Shown: one piece after another, positions 47,042 through 57,332 of the stretch
Position numbering within the stretch: position 1 is the stretch's first letter
Layout of the letters: each line of letters starts with the position of its first letter
From: Nannobrachium achirus
Lineage: Eukaryota; Chordata; Actinopteri; Myctophiformes; Myctophidae
Reading direction: 5' to 3'
NCBI GenBank assembly: GCA_963921795.1
Contig: OY997661.1
Coordinates: 34,775,470 to 34,839,469, forward strand
DNA length: 64,000 bases
Made by a program: the position numbers and the translations under genes
Notes under the pieces: generated by a model
What the model was told of the DNA's origin: nothing
The model's database searches: none
Seen by the model: only the letters and a program-made list of their open reading frames with translations

Positions 47042-47659
47042 TGTTACGACCCTGGGGGTCTTCAGGCATGCTAATGTGTATACTATAGGTAGGCATAACC
47101 CTCTTGGTCCCTGTGAGTCAATGGATCTGAGAGTGGCTGTGTGAGAGAGAGAGCTGAGGGTGTGGCAGAGGTGTGAATGAGTGATTGAGTGAATGATTGT
47201 GAGTAGGTGGCGATTGGTCCAGTGTGGTGCAGAGGGAGTATATAAGAGAGTCTTCAACCAGCAGCAGCGTCCTCTCTCTTTACTCCCAACATGGACTGCC
47301 AGCAACCAACATCTCATGTTCCCTCTGTTGTACTCCTGTATTTACTGATTTAACAGCCGGGTTGATAAGGGTGGGGGGGATCCCTTTTGTTGAGGTCTCT
47401 TTTGATCTTTGTTTCTTGGAGGTAGGAGTTAGTTCATTTCTTGTATTTTGAGTTACTTATGTGGGAGGGAGTTTAGTTAGGGTTATTGTGTAGAGTTTTG
47501 GTTTATTTTCGATACATAATCCCTCACCCTTCAGAAACCTAATGAAAACCCATTGTATGGCTGCAATCCTGCCTTGCTGGTGGTTCATTTGGGAGGTTCC
47601 AAGAGGGGGGTCCACATCGTCATGTTGCCCCCCCAGTTCCCCTAGGCTGGGGTGTAACA
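47042..47659 (+). mobile_element. solo LTR (candidate)
   Basis: 618 bp starting TGTTACGACCC and ending GGGGTGTAACA, a perfect terminal TGTTAC/GTAACA inverted repeat. Contains a promoter-like GAGTATATAAGAGAG (47236-47250) and a downstream G/T-rich region. No convincing 4-5 bp TSD (flanks AAAC and GACA), so the call is tentative. Confidence 0.6.
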
Positions 47660-48201
47660 GACAGACGGACAGATATGCCGCATACAAAATCACCGAAAGC
47701 AGTACTTGCACACTCTGGCATAAGCAATAACCATGTCACCGGGGCGCCTGTATGCGCCTACTGGTCCAGGCGCATACCACTTAGTAAGGGAAAGTTAGCC
47801 GAGTGCTGGACCAATCTGGGAACTAAATCATTACCAATAGCTTTCTTCACAAATGTGTTCATAAAGGTGTCTACTAGAGCCAATCAAAGTTGGGGGTATC
47901 CGGAGGGCCTGGGATTAAAGTGGGAAAGAAATGGCCAATATGAGTGATGAGGTGTATAATAAGGGTATTTTGGGGCTGCTGAATCCATTCCGTAAAAAAA
48001 TTACTCCTTCGATTCCCGATCCGGACGACCTTTGCTGTGTGTCACTCCCCATCTCTCCCCCCATTTCCTGTCAGCCTACTATCCTATCAATAAAGGCATA
48101 AAATCCCTGAAACAAATCTTTAAAATAATCGTGTCACCAACATTTCACTGCTACTTGTACCTGCACGAGCAAGTGACAAATAAATCCCTACCGATGCTTG
48201 A

Positions 48202-48203
<2 letters not shown>
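47660..48203. other. non-coding before rap2 exon 2
   Basis: No recognised element; (CT)n at 48204-48226 and a long pyrimidine-rich tract lead into the exon 2 acceptor. Confidence 0.45.
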
Positions 48204-48232
<29 letters not shown>

Positions 48233-48305
48233 TGTTTCTCCCCCACCCTCCCTTCCACCTCCCTTCCCCAACCCCCTCTCCCTCTCCCTCCCCCCCGGCG
48301 TGCAG

Positions 48306-48543
48306 GTACCAGCAGGTGCCGGTGGTGCTGGTGGGCAACAAGGTGGACCTGGAGGGCGAGCGGGAGGTGTCGCCCTCGGAGGGCCAGGCGCTGGCCGAGG
48401 CATGGGGCTGCCCCTTCCTGGAGACCTCGGCCAAGAGCAAGAGCATGGTGGACGAGCTGTTCACCGAGATGGTGCGGCAGATGGACTTCATCCCGCTGCC
48501 CGACCGCAGCCGGGTCTGCTGCCCCGCCTGCAGCCTGCAATAG
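48306..48543 (+). CDS. rap2a: Rap2 small GTPase, coding exon 2 (residues 105-183)
   Basis: Continues exon 1 in phase (AG|G, then TAC CAG CAG). Carries the guanine-specificity motifs NKVD (116-119) and ETSAK (144-148) and the C-terminus CCPACSLQ. By family knowledge Cys180 of the terminal CSLQ box is prenylated and the preceding Cys176/Cys177 are palmitoylation candidates, anchoring Rap2 to membranes. Human RAP2A ends CCSACNIQ, so the arrangement is conserved while the tail residues differ. TAG at 48541-48543. The acceptor is preceded by an unusually long CT/C-rich tract. The 3' UTR holds a (GA)n and a hAT insertion. Confidence 0.96.
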
Positions 48544-48546
48544 CAG

Positions 48547-48577
<31 letters not shown>

Positions 48578-48621
48578 CCGGGGGAGGGGAGGGCAGTGGT
48601 GGAAGAAGAAGTGCTAATCAC
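48544..48621 (+). other. rap2 3' UTR start with (GA)n
   Basis: Follows the stop; (GA)n at 48547-48573, then the target site of the next element. Confidence 0.6.
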
Positions 48622-48717
48622 CAGGGACGTGCTGGCCATTGGGGAAAAGCGTGAAAACTCCCGAACGGCCCGGTTCATTCCCGGCCGGTCCAGGCTGGCC
48701 ATTTGAAAAATATTAAA

Positions 48718-48723
48718 AATAAA
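48718..48723 (+). terminator. possible poly(A) signal within the hAT insertion
   Basis: AATAAA 175 bp after the rap2 stop, supplied by transposon sequence. If used, it would end the transcript before the hairpin. Confidence 0.3.
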
Positions 48724-48875
48724 ATGTCGGCCTTCGTTCCATTTTGGGGGCTGGGCGGGCCAACACAGTAAATCGTCACTGTCGGGCAGAAACCTTGTAT
48801 CTCCAAGTTTCAAATTTATACATTTTTTCGCAAAGCAAAGCCCTGCTTCATCATATAAGGCCGTTGCACAAAAGT

Positions 48876-48954
48876 AGTGAAAACAGCAGATCTACAAGCA
48901 CACAACGCCTCGCAGTGCGAGGCGTTGTGTGCTTGTAGATCGGCTGTTTTCACT
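48876..48954. repeat. palindrome core, best-preserved copy
   Basis: 79 bp: 39-nt arms around a single G at 48915. The arms begin AGTGAAAACAGC and end ACAACGCCTCGCA; the only arm-to-arm mismatch is A versus C at arm position 13. Confidence 0.95.
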
Positions 48955-49089
48955 AGTTTAAATCATTTTTTAAATGATAAATACAAAACAAACGGTTTTG
49001 GACATACTGTACAATGTTTCCAGGGCCTCTCCAACTCTTTTTCCCGGGCTGAATCAGGGGCCCAGCACGTCCTTGCTAATCACTATTGA

Positions 49090-49570
49090 ATATCGTTATT
49101 GTCAGGGTGGAAACCATGTATGTCCAAAACCGTCCGTTTGTGTTTATCATTTTAAAAATGGTTTAAACTAGTGAAAATAGCCGATCTACATTGTGTGTTT
49201 GTTGATCTGCTATTTTCACTAGTTTTGTATGTCAGTCTTGTATGATGAAACTAGCCTGGCGTTGCTCATACTAATTCCTCACTGCGTATCGGATATTAGT
49301 CTGGACTTGTAAGCAGAACTTTCATTTCCAAGGGGTGGGTTAAAAAAAAAGGCTCTGGACACGATTGGTTAGACCAGACCAATGCTGCTGGGCCCTGATT
49401 GGTTCCCCCAAATTTTGGGGGAGAGGAAATGGATTCACAATTGAGCTGGGTCAGACCCATATTCGCCAAGGGCAGTTTTTTTTTTGCCCAGGCGGATTGG
49501 TCTGGTTCCAGGCTAACCCTAACCAATTTGAAACTTGGAGATGCGTGGTTTCCGCCCGACAGTGACGATA
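49090..49570. mobile_element. family V element, split
   Basis: Starts ATATCGTTATTGTCAGGGTGG and ends CCGCCCGACAGTGACGATAT. Inside are a palindrome core (49167-49223) and an unrelated 49255-49515 segment whose ends ('agcctggcg' and 'ccaggcta') are complementary, i.e. another insertion. Confidence 0.65.
49167..49223. repeat. palindrome core, minimal copy
   Basis: ACTAGTGAAAATAGCCGATC / GATCTGCTATTTTCACTAGT flank a 16-nt centre; the inner GAGCTTG/CAAGCTC part is absent. Confidence 0.82.
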
Positions 49571-51214
49571 TATCTCACCAATATTTGGAGTAACATCATG
49601 GTATGGTAACTACAGAAGCCAAACCTCTACCAAACTGCAATTATACTTTGGATTAACAATGACGGTTTGGCTGAGCTCCATACTATAGGTGAAGAGTTCT
49701 CTTCAAAACACACTCTCTCTGTGTTTTCTTTTGGGGGAAAGACCGTACACCTGAAGTCAATCATTCCATATCACTAAAATGTAGAGGTTGTGTTTGGGTG
49801 AATGTGTTGTTTTGGACTAAATAAGTTACATGTTTTACAACATAAAAAGTGCCATAATGTATTTTTTTCCCTCCAAATGTCACGGCATTGATCATGTTAC
49901 CATAATTCCTTCGAATGCTAGACATATTATGTCATTTCTGGAATTCTTCCGGTGTAGCTCTTTGTGTTTACTGCACGGTCTGTGGTGGGGAATGAAAGCT
50001 GCAATCCACAACGTTTATTCGTTTTGAGCAATCTGTATGGTAGAGTATGTTAATGCAATATCACTAACACAAGTTACACGCCGTAAGGGCGAGAAGCGAT
50101 ACGGCACACACACACACACACACACACTGGCCCATGTGAGTGAGCGAGGTGGCGTATACAGCTGAGACACAGCTGAGAGACACATTGAGTGAAAATCAGC
50201 GGCATATTAGCGTGACTCATGTGAGTGACGGACGTGTGCTGGACGTTTTCATACTAACTGCGACCTGACGGTCGCAACAAGAGTGAGTGGTTGTATTCGG
50301 TGTATCCTCTGTCTAAATGGGCTTTCCATTATGGCTCAACAGTACAAATGAATGGGGCTTGCTTGTGCGGTTCGTATCCTGGGCATAGGGAAATAAAAGT
50401 TACGGATTGCAGCTTTGAAATTAAACTATGTCGGCCTGAAACTGACAGTAGCTCCAACTCTGCTGAGTTTAGCCAAAGCCATTTTGAAATGCACCCAACC
50501 GACAAAGCCACAGTGTTTACTAAGTGACTTTTTTTTTCTTCTTTTTCCTTGAGCATTCACTCTTGCCTGTCTGGATTTTCAAGCAGGTAGTTGCACTTTT
50601 CAGACATTTCAGTTAGTTTTTTTTTGTTTTTTTTATAGATTACCTTGTGCCAGACAAGACCTTATTAATCAAAACAGCAGAGAATATTTCAATGGATGTC
50701 ATATCAGACCAGCTTGGTGGTGGTGGTGGTGGTCTGGCACTCTGGCGCCTCCTGCTGTGTGGAAAGGGGACGTCCTGCTGGAGGAGGCAAGGACAGTTTG
50801 TGGATGGAACTGCAGGCCAAAGTCACTGACTAGAATGTGGAACGTGAGAATGCATTGATGTGCTCTTTAGATAAACTCTTTTTAGAGACGTCGGATAAAG
50901 GCGTCGAAATGCTCATGGCGGAAGATGTGCATGTTTGGTCTGTCTGTCTGTCTGTTGTTCCGGCACAATAGGAACAACACAGCTCACACAAGAAATCAGT
51001 CAACCTATTATACCAACCAAACAAGTAAAAGAAAAAAAAAGAAAGTCAGTCAGTCAATCAATCAATTTATTAATCAGTCAGTCAGCCAAGTAAATTGATG
51101 CAGTGGTTCTCAACATGGGGTCCGGGGACCTCCAGGGGTCCTTGAGGGGGTTGCGTCGGTTCCCCCAGCTACATGAGGAACCGTTTTAAAACAATTGTTT
51201 TTTCCTTGTAGGTT
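49571..51214. other. non-coding, family E 3' stem at 50258
   Basis: (CA)n at 50106-50127; stem GCGACC-TGAC-GGTCGC at 50258-50276; otherwise no recognised gene. Open frames at 50291 and 50647 show no family signature. Confidence 0.45.
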
Positions 51215-51219
51215 ATTTG

Positions 51220-51267
51220 TCACAATACGATGCCTTTGTGTGAGCTTGTAGATTGGGATATTTTCAC
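51220..51267. repeat. palindrome core, degenerate copy
   Basis: CACAATACGATGC / GTGTGAGCTTGTAG then ATTGGGATATTTTCACA, within a '...gttctcaacatggggtcc' MITE (about 51105-51375). Confidence 0.55.
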
Positions 51268-51614
51268 AACAATGTCCCTGGGAGAAAATCTTTTCAGATG
51301 GGGGGCGGGGTTCACGTCCAAATACATATCAGTTTTTGGGGGTCCTCGGCACCAGAATGTTTAATTAAGAACCACTGGATTAACGGAACGATGCACTATA
51401 CGGACACTATAATTGCATCAATCATGATTACAATGCGAGAATGCCTTGCTCTGATGTATGTTATTGTTATCTAACAGGCTGAATAATTTTCTATGTACAC
51501 TTGAGCTATGCTAATAGTGGCCCGAATAGTCAGGAACACTTATTATTTTCAACAATAATAAATCTTTATTGCACAAAACGTGTTTGTGTTTCTTATTTGT
51601 TTTCTGGAGTAGAA

Positions 51615-51889
51615 CCGCTGCTCCTACACTTGGAAAGGAGTCAACTTAGGTGGTTCGGGCATCTATAGTACGGATGCCCCTCGAGCGCCTTCCTAGGAAG
51701 GTCCTCGATGCACGTCCCACTGGGAGGAGACCCCGTGGCAGACCAAAGACCAGATGGAGGGATTATATCTCCAAACTGGCTTGGGAACGCCTCGGTATAC
51801 TCCCTGAGGGAGTGGAGGAAGTTGCTCAGGATAAGGAAATCTGGAGGTCTCAGTTGGAACTGTTACCCCCGCGACCTGATTCCGGATAA
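51615..51889 (+). pseudogene. non-LTR retrotransposon C-terminal remnant
   Basis: Frames read LLLHLERSQLRWFGHL, then after a frameshift near 51663 VRMPLERLPRKVLDARPTG, RRPRGRPKTRWRDYISKLAW, ERLGILPEGVEEVAQD and LLPPRPDSG. This is the familiar tail of fish LINE polyproteins downstream of the reverse transcriptase. The 3' end GGATAAGCGGTTGAAGATGG is followed by (GGAT)n. 5'-truncated and frameshifted, hence dead. Confidence 0.85.
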
Positions 51890-51995
51890 GCGGTTGAAGA
51901 TGGATGGATGGATGGATGAGTGGCAAGGTCGGGGTAGCAGTCAGTAAGGTGCTGGGCTTGCATTTGAGGAGCAAGGTCATGGGTTTGATCCCAGG

Positions 51996-52448
51996 CAGGC
52001 ACGTGCACACATAGACATCAAAGGGGGCTTGAGCCCCTGCCCTTTTATCTGTCTGTAAAAAAACTGCCCTTTCCAAACCATAAATGCAATTTTTACTATG
52101 GTGAAAGAAATGCAAATGCCCTCTTTACATGCCATACCTGAAGGTGGCATTCAATAGAATTGCCTTGTCAAAACGCTCCTGAACTTGAATGCAGCATCTT
52201 ATGTTGAAAGAATTGCCCTCTCTGTGTAGAAATCCATGCCATTACGCCACATCTCCAGTATTCACTAGGTAATGCAGTTCAGTGTGGTTTCACGCACCGA
52301 AAATAGCCGAACTCCAAGCTCACAACGCGTCGCAGTGCAACGCATTGTGAGCTTGGAGGTCTGCTATTTTCAGTGCTTCCACCACCAAAAGGCCCTTTTG
52401 GAAATTCCAGCCCCTCCATGCCTCTCTAACATTCTCTGCACGTCCCTG
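51996..52448. mobile_element. hAT-like MITE (family F, copy 3)
   Basis: 453 bp, flanks ATCCCAGG (51988-51995) and ATCGCAGG (52449-52456). Termini CAGGCACGTGCAC and GCACGTCCCTG. The palindrome core is internal at the same place as in copies 1 and 2. Confidence 0.88.
52294..52376. repeat. palindrome core, copy 17
   Basis: GCACCGAAAATAGCCGAAC / GGTCTGCTATTTTCAGTGC; inner arms CTCCAAGCTCACAACGCG / CGCATTGTGAGCTTGGAG, again the mirrored CC/GG variant. Confidence 0.85.
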
Positions 52449-52740
52449 ATCGCAGGTGTGGCGCTCCACCTCAGCAACCCAACCAACCGACCAGCGTGAC
52501 CTATATGAGACTGACAGCATTAGTGTTGACTCCATTGTAAGAATGTAATACGAAAATGCTCATTCAAACTTAATGGGATATATTCCCAAATGTTTGGAAC
52601 CTATCCCATTGAGATAGAAAGAGCAGCGAGATCAAAGCGTGATGCAACCCTCTTCTTCTACGCCTCTGATACCGACAATAAGCCTTTCCGACATCATTTT
52701 TTACTTATAAGGAACGAGTCAGTGTTTATTGGGTTTAATG

Positions 52741-52770
52741 TGATGTGTTGTGAGCATGCAGATCTGCTTT
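52741..52770. repeat. palindrome core, half copy
   Basis: GTGTTGTGAGCATGCAGATC then TGCT. Confidence 0.5.
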
Positions 52771-53049
52771 CAACAAACTTCTAGTTGCCTACTATACTTA
52801 CAGTAATACATCTAGTAGGACATGTATAAGCAGCTTTTAGCAGCTGTCAAAAATTCCCCTAGGAATTTAGAATTTCAAACTTTGTTAGATGTGTTACTAG
52901 ACACCTTTACAAACACATTGGTGAAGACATTTCTTGGTAAGGAATTTATTCCCAGATCTTAGTAATATCCTCTGAATATGAAGGTCTCCAGTCAACCATA
53001 CAGGGTTGTACAGTGTTTGAACACCAGTCTTAAGGCAAATCTTCAACAT

Positions 53050-53085
53050 GTCACAACTCGTGAGGCGTGAGCTTGTAGGTAGAGG
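53050..53085. repeat. palindrome core, half copy
   Basis: TCACAACTCGTGAGGCGTGA then GCTTGTAGGTAG. Confidence 0.45.
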
Positions 53086-53099
53086 TAGGTAGGTATAAC

Positions 53100-53251
53100 T
53101 AAAATCAATACAGTAAATATAAACTAAATATATAAAATATAGGAAATATAAATAACAATAACAGCAACAAGAACAATAATAATAGTGATGATGATGATGA
53201 TGATGATGATGATAGTAATAGTAATAATAGTGCTATAAAATAGTAGTAGTA

Positions 53252-53284
<33 letters not shown>

Positions 53285-53285
53285 A

Positions 53286-53324
<39 letters not shown>

Positions 53325-53380
53325 GTAATAATAAGGGTAATAATAATAGTAATAATAGGCCTAATAATAATAATGACAAT
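53100..53380. repeat. (GAT)n/(TAG)n/(AAT)n trinucleotide tract
   Basis: Long impure trinucleotide repeat; the open frames here are artefacts. Confidence 0.95.
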
Positions 53381-53529
53381 AACAATATGCCTTATTCCCA
53401 GGGGTTCCAGGCTGTGTGTGCAAACAGCTTGCATGTGAGGCTCGTTAGTCAACAGTATTCTAGATCTATCACTATCATCTGCAGGCCAGGGGATGATTCA
53501 TGATGTTTGTTCTTTGGCCCACACTGTTC

Positions 53530-53830
53530 TGCTTCTTCTATATTGGTGCCAACATTTAACTGCTGATTCCATGGTCTCACACAAACATCAAACCAACATT
53601 TGTCACATTCTGGGCTCCATTAGGGGCCATTAGAGGATGCTGTTTGTAGAGCATGTAAATCTTTCAAATATAAAAGGGGAAAATAATTTTGGATTCCTGG
53701 CAGTTTTGTCCACTCTTAAATGGAAATTAGACTAATTCTGATTTAAATTGCAGTCAGACAGATCACAGATGGCAGGCCTTGGCAGTCTTGATGCCAACTA
53801 AATATAGGAATAAAAAACATTATATCATTT
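53530..53830. promoter_or_regulatory. candidate conserved non-coding element
   Basis: Apparently unique, balanced sequence just upstream of the tRNA, with AT-rich homeobox-like cores (GGAAATTAGACTAATTC) and no coding frame. Conservation cannot be judged here. Confidence 0.25.
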
Positions 53831-53883
53831 TCTCTCTTTGAAACCATTGGTAATATTGACGTTTTTTCTCATTTGCTCCACAA

Positions 53884-53955
53884 GACTCTGTGGCGCAACG
53901 GTAGCGCGTCTGACTCCAGATCAGAAGGTTGCGTGTTCAAATCACGTCAGGGTCA
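53884..53955 (+). tRNA. tRNA-Trp (anticodon CCA)
   Basis: 72 nt. The acceptor stem GACTCTG/CAGGGTC pairs fully with one G-U; A box TGGCGCAACGG; anticodon stem TCTGA/TCAGA with loop CTCCAGA (CCA); B box GTGTTCAAATC. Nearly identical to the vertebrate tRNA-Trp gene apart from the acceptor stem. No encoded CCA. The expected oligo-T terminator is weak: only CTTTA follows within 15 bp. Confidence 0.95.
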
Positions 53956-54343
53956 AATCTTTAATGAGTCAAAGTCAAAAGAATCCCATTGTCAATGACA
54001 CATAATGCATTCATGTGTTTAAAATCCTATTAGTAAACTCCAAAGTCCTAATAATTCAATCAATCAATCAATCAAAAGATACAAAAATAAACTGACAGCA
54101 TGGGCATATTTCTGTCAACAGCACAACAGCGACATCTGCTGTCATGTATTGGAATAAAGATGTATTCCTGTTTTGTTGTTTGTGGTTTGTCTTGGGGCTT
54201 TGGGGGGTCCCCAGCTTTGAAAGAGTGTACAAAGGTAACCAAATCGACCCGTTCGCTTTTTTACTATCCAGTTTAAATTACATCGAGGGTTTTACAGTGT
54301 AGATTACATGAAATTAAATTAAATTAAAGGAGCTAAAAGTCAA

Positions 54344-54456
54344 CCTTTTCTTGAAAAACGGACGCTAAAATAAAAATAATGTTTTAATATTTTTTTTATA
54401 AAATATTTTCGAAACATTGTTTTTATTTTAGTGTCGGTTTTTCAAGAAAAAGTTTA
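54344..54456. repeat. long AT-rich hairpin
   Basis: Arms of about 45-50 bp: CTTTTCTTGAAAAACGGACG and TAAAATAAAAATAATGTTT against the mirrored AAACATTGTTTTTATTTTA and CGGTTTTTCAAGAAAAAG. Few mismatches. Confidence 0.85.
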
Positions 54457-54737
54457 CTATAATGGCCTATATATATATCTCCTTTAAATTAAATGTGTAA
54501 ATCAAGTCATCTGCTCATCTTTATCTATATATAGCACATAAAAACAACAGAAGTTGAACCAAGAAAGTATGACCAGTAACATTAGTATAAGCATCTGGCT
54601 AAATCCGGTGTATTTACATTGCTTTATGTAATGTTCAATTTTTACAACTAGTACTATAACCGGAACGTTTGTGCCATGTACTAGTTCCCACCGACCACCC
54701 GGACGTACATGACAGCAGCACTCCAGTGTACACAGGC

Positions 54738-54761
54738 ATGGCGTCCTTCAGTGGACAGTAA
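54738..54761 (+). other. possible upstream ORF of mrpl39
   Basis: ATG GCG TCC TTC AGT GGA CAG TAA, 62 bp before the mrpl39 ATG. Only relevant if it lies within the transcript. Confidence 0.25.
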
Positions 54762-54823
54762 GATCAGATACTGTAGTGTCTGTGTGTCGTTTTCACTGTG
54801 TTTGTGTGGAATAATAATTCACA

Positions 54824-54860
54824 ATGGCGTGCAGGACCATGTGTCAAGTCCTCCAGAGGC
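54824..54860 (+). CDS. mrpl39: mitochondrial ribosomal protein L39, coding exon 1
   Basis: Encodes MACRTMCQVLQR plus the first base of the next codon, ending at GTAAGT. Short, Arg-containing and lacking acidic residues, as expected for a mitochondrial targeting peptide. The product is a large-subunit mitoribosome protein. It joins exon 2 in phase 1 (C|GT, Arg). The assignment rests mainly on exons 2 and 3; this exon is chosen by its donor, phase and targeting-like character. Confidence 0.75.
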
Positions 54861-55950
54861 GTAAGTAACATGTACTTTAATACAAAGCCCTTCATTTTAT
54901 GATATCATATGAAACACTGGTTAGCAGCTAACAGCTATAGCTCCTCTGACAGACAGTTGGATATGGGTTTGTCCTACGACCTTCTGGTGTTTTGATTTGA
55001 TTGATTGAGGATTTATTAGAAGTTTACATAGGAAAAAGTACAGTTTTATGACAGTACAAATCACTGGTACAAGGTCAACTAAAGGGAGATCCTAGTTTTC
55101 TGCTTATTTACACAGGAACCACTTTATGTATCTCACATTGCAAGACTAACCAGTGGTTAAAACCCTTTTCATATCAAGGTCCATTATTTATTCTGAATTT
55201 GAAGTGTTGAACAGTTATTTATTTAAGCTAGAGGTTCTCAACCAGTTGTCCAGGGACCAGTGGACCACCAGTGGTCCTTGGGTAGCCTTACATTAAGAAG
55301 TATCCTTGAAGTATCCTCTTTCTATATGCAAAGTGTTTGTTTCATAAAAACCCAGCATAGGCATGGGAGGTATTGCAACCCTAGATTCATCAGATTAAAA
55401 AAAAAGTCTAGTGTTGCAATTTGCGGCTAAGGGTCCATTTGGTTACCAACTCTCCATCATTTAGCTGGGCACCACCTGGAACCCATATTTTATTTTTGAG
55501 ATGGGGGTTCGACGGCCAGACACATCTAAATTTGGTGCTCCTTGACATGAAAAAGTTTGAGCATCACTGATACAGAAACATACTTTTTTTCCCTCCAGAA
55601 AACTGTTAAGAATTTGAAAGACATTTGTAGAATGGGTCAAGAGGTTTGGAATAATGGTTAATATTTATGTAGTAGTATTTAATCTAGCCGATGGGACGAT
55701 AATCATTATTATCGTTTATCGTGATAAAAAAAAAGAAAGAAAGAAAAACACTCACAATAATCGTATCGTGGAGATTTATTTTTATTGTGAAATTATCCTC
55801 TGTCATGCACTGCGACTTAGGGATGCCCCGATCAGGGTTTTTTTGCTCCCGATCCGATCAAATATTATTGCTTCCGATTCGATCCCGATCTTTCCCGATC
55901 CGATCTTTTGGCAAGGCATTAAGAAGAAAAAAAAATTCTATTCATTCTAT

Positions 55951-56375
55951 CACTTGGTTCTCAACCTTTTCAGGCCGTGACCCCCAAAATAATCATATTT
56001 TAACTGGGGGCCCCCGACCCTGAAGAGTTGAGGAAGTATATTTTGTATAACACGGTTCTATTGTGAAAATAGCAGATCTACATGCTCACAACGCCTCGCA
56101 ACGCGAGGAGTTGTGAGCATGTAGATCGGCTATTTTCACAATTTCTGGCTTTAATATTTGACAATGTTTAATTTGTCATTTTAGAGGTATTAAAAAGTCC
56201 TTAATTTTTCACTTTCGAAATGTGCAGATACCCTCTATACACTTAAACTTTATGTTGATTTGTTTACTGTTGAGAGAGAAAACAATGTTGCACATTAAGT
56301 TAATCATCTGGGGACCCCCCCAAAATAATGTGAGGACCCCCCTGGGGGTCCCGACCCACAGGTTGAGAACCACTG
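55951..56375. mobile_element. hAT-like MITE (family B, copy 3)
   Basis: Left TTGGTTCTCAACCTTTTC, right AGGTTGAGAACCACTG, interior shared with 3336-3768; no clear TSD. Confidence 0.7.
56060..56142. repeat. palindrome core, copy 18
   Basis: 83 bp, outer arms ATTGTGAAAATAGCAGATC / GATCGGCTATTTTCACAAT; inner arms ACATGCTCACAACGC / GTTGTGAGCATGT: the CATG variant is mirrored. Confidence 0.92.
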
Positions 56376-56895
56376 AGCTAGTTGACAGTGCAGAGAGACA
56401 TAATTGCCTTCCTTTGATCCATTAGCAAGGGGCCAATTACTACTTATTGGCATCAGCTGCCAGCTGGACACAGAGTCTGACACAATCACCTTCCCTCTGC
56501 AGTGCTCTGTCTGTCTCATTTCTCCAAAAGCCCTTGAATATGATTGAAAATGATTAAGGATTACTGTGAGTGATTATGGTAAGCTTACATTTCATATCGC
56601 ATTCACCTTACCTGTAACTTTCAGTACTCCCAGAAAATATAAAAAAAAAAAAAAAAACGATTTTTTTTTTTCCCCCCCGATCTCCGATCTTATAAAAACG
56701 GCCATATCGGCATCCGATCACGTGATCGGGATCGGGCAACACTAACTGCATCAATTGATCACCTTTTATTTGCCGAGCTGCTGCTGCATATCCAGTACCA
56801 CTGTCTTAAACCCTCTAGAATTATTGATAAAATGGACCTGGAAATAAATAACATACTTGATACAGTCTTTTTTTTCTCTCTACCAACTGTTTTAG

Positions 56896-56958
56896 ACAAA
56901 AATAGCCGATCTACAAAAACTCAAAACACGTTCCGAGCTGGTAGATCTGCCATTTTTT
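56896..56958. repeat. palindrome core, copy 19
   Basis: ACAAAAATAGCCGATCTAC / GTAGATCTGCCATTTTTTG; the centre has decayed. Confidence 0.7.
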
Positions 56959-57119
56959 GAGACAAATGTTCCGCCCCAGGATAATGGATGTTGGGGATAT
57001 TTTGATTATCGCGATAATATCTTTAATTGCAATTTCTTTGGTCACAATAACCGTGCCATGACAATTTCACATCAGTCCCATCCCTAATTTCATCACCTTC
57101 TTCCTCCTCTTGTCTCCAG

Positions 57120-57332
57120 GTCTGGCGTCCAGCGTGGCCGCGGCCGCCCCGCGGCCCTCCACGGCGGAGGCGCGCGGCCACCGCAACGCGGTCTTCTCCA
57201 GGGAGCAGGCCAGGCAGCGGGCCCTGTACCCCCGGGTCGAGAAGATCGAGGTGTCCATGCAAGGCGCCGGGCTCCAGGGCACCGTGATGCTCATGAACAA
57301 AGGGATGTCCACCCCGCTCAGCTGTGCCAGGC
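57120..57332 (+). CDS. mrpl39: mitochondrial ribosomal protein L39, coding exon 2
   Basis: 213 bp encoding LASSVAAAAPRPSTAEARG, HRNAVFSREQARQRALYP, RVEKIEVSMQGAGLQGTVML and MNKGMSTPLSCAR, then C of the next codon before GTGAGT. It aligns with the known MRPL39 text 'FNKEKARQ..TPRTEKIEV' and 'MNKNISTPYSCA'. This is the N-terminal TGS-like region related to threonyl-tRNA synthetase. The exon is very GC-rich. Both splice sites are canonical, phase 1 in and phase 1 out. Confidence 0.92.

Larger units (their letters stand above)
48622..49075. mobile_element. hAT-like MITE in the rap2 3' UTR region
   Basis: 454 bp, perfect TSD CTAATCAC (48614-48621, 49076-49083), termini CAGGGACGTGCTGG and CCAGCACGTCCTTG. 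A family V element is nested inside (from about 48770), and the best palindrome core is within that. It begins 78 bp after the rap2 stop. Confidence 0.9.
55817..56744. mobile_element. inner hAT-like element (TTAGGGATGCCCC type)
   Basis: Termini TTAGGGATGCCCCGATC and GATCGGGCAACACTA; flanks ACTGCGAC and ACTGCATC (6/8). Contains family B at 55951-56375 and about 260 bp of unremarkable sequence after it. Confidence 0.6.
55685..57086. mobile_element. hAT-like element holding nested insertions
   Basis: Outer element of 1402 bp, flanks ATTTAATC (55677-55684) and ATTTCATC (57087-57094), 7/8. Termini TAGCCGATGGGAC and GTCCCATCCCTA. Inside lies a second hAT-like element (55817-56744) and within that a family B MITE. 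The right TSD ends 25 bp before exon 2. Confidence 0.75.
54861..57119 (+). other. mrpl39 intron 1
   Basis: GTAAGT donor, acceptor CTCCTCTTGTCTCCAG. Mostly filled by nested hAT elements. Confidence 0.8.

Noticed and set aside
48198-48617. Alternative frames across rap2 exon 2 (139 and 224 codons)
   Set aside because: Out-of-frame readings of the GC-rich exon and the surrounding CT/GA repeats.
50647-50829. 60-codon frame with a Gly run
   Set aside because: No family signature, contains a GGT microsatellite, and no splice context.
53105-53452. 115-codon Tyr/Leu/Ser-rich frame
   Set aside because: Translation of a trinucleotide microsatellite.
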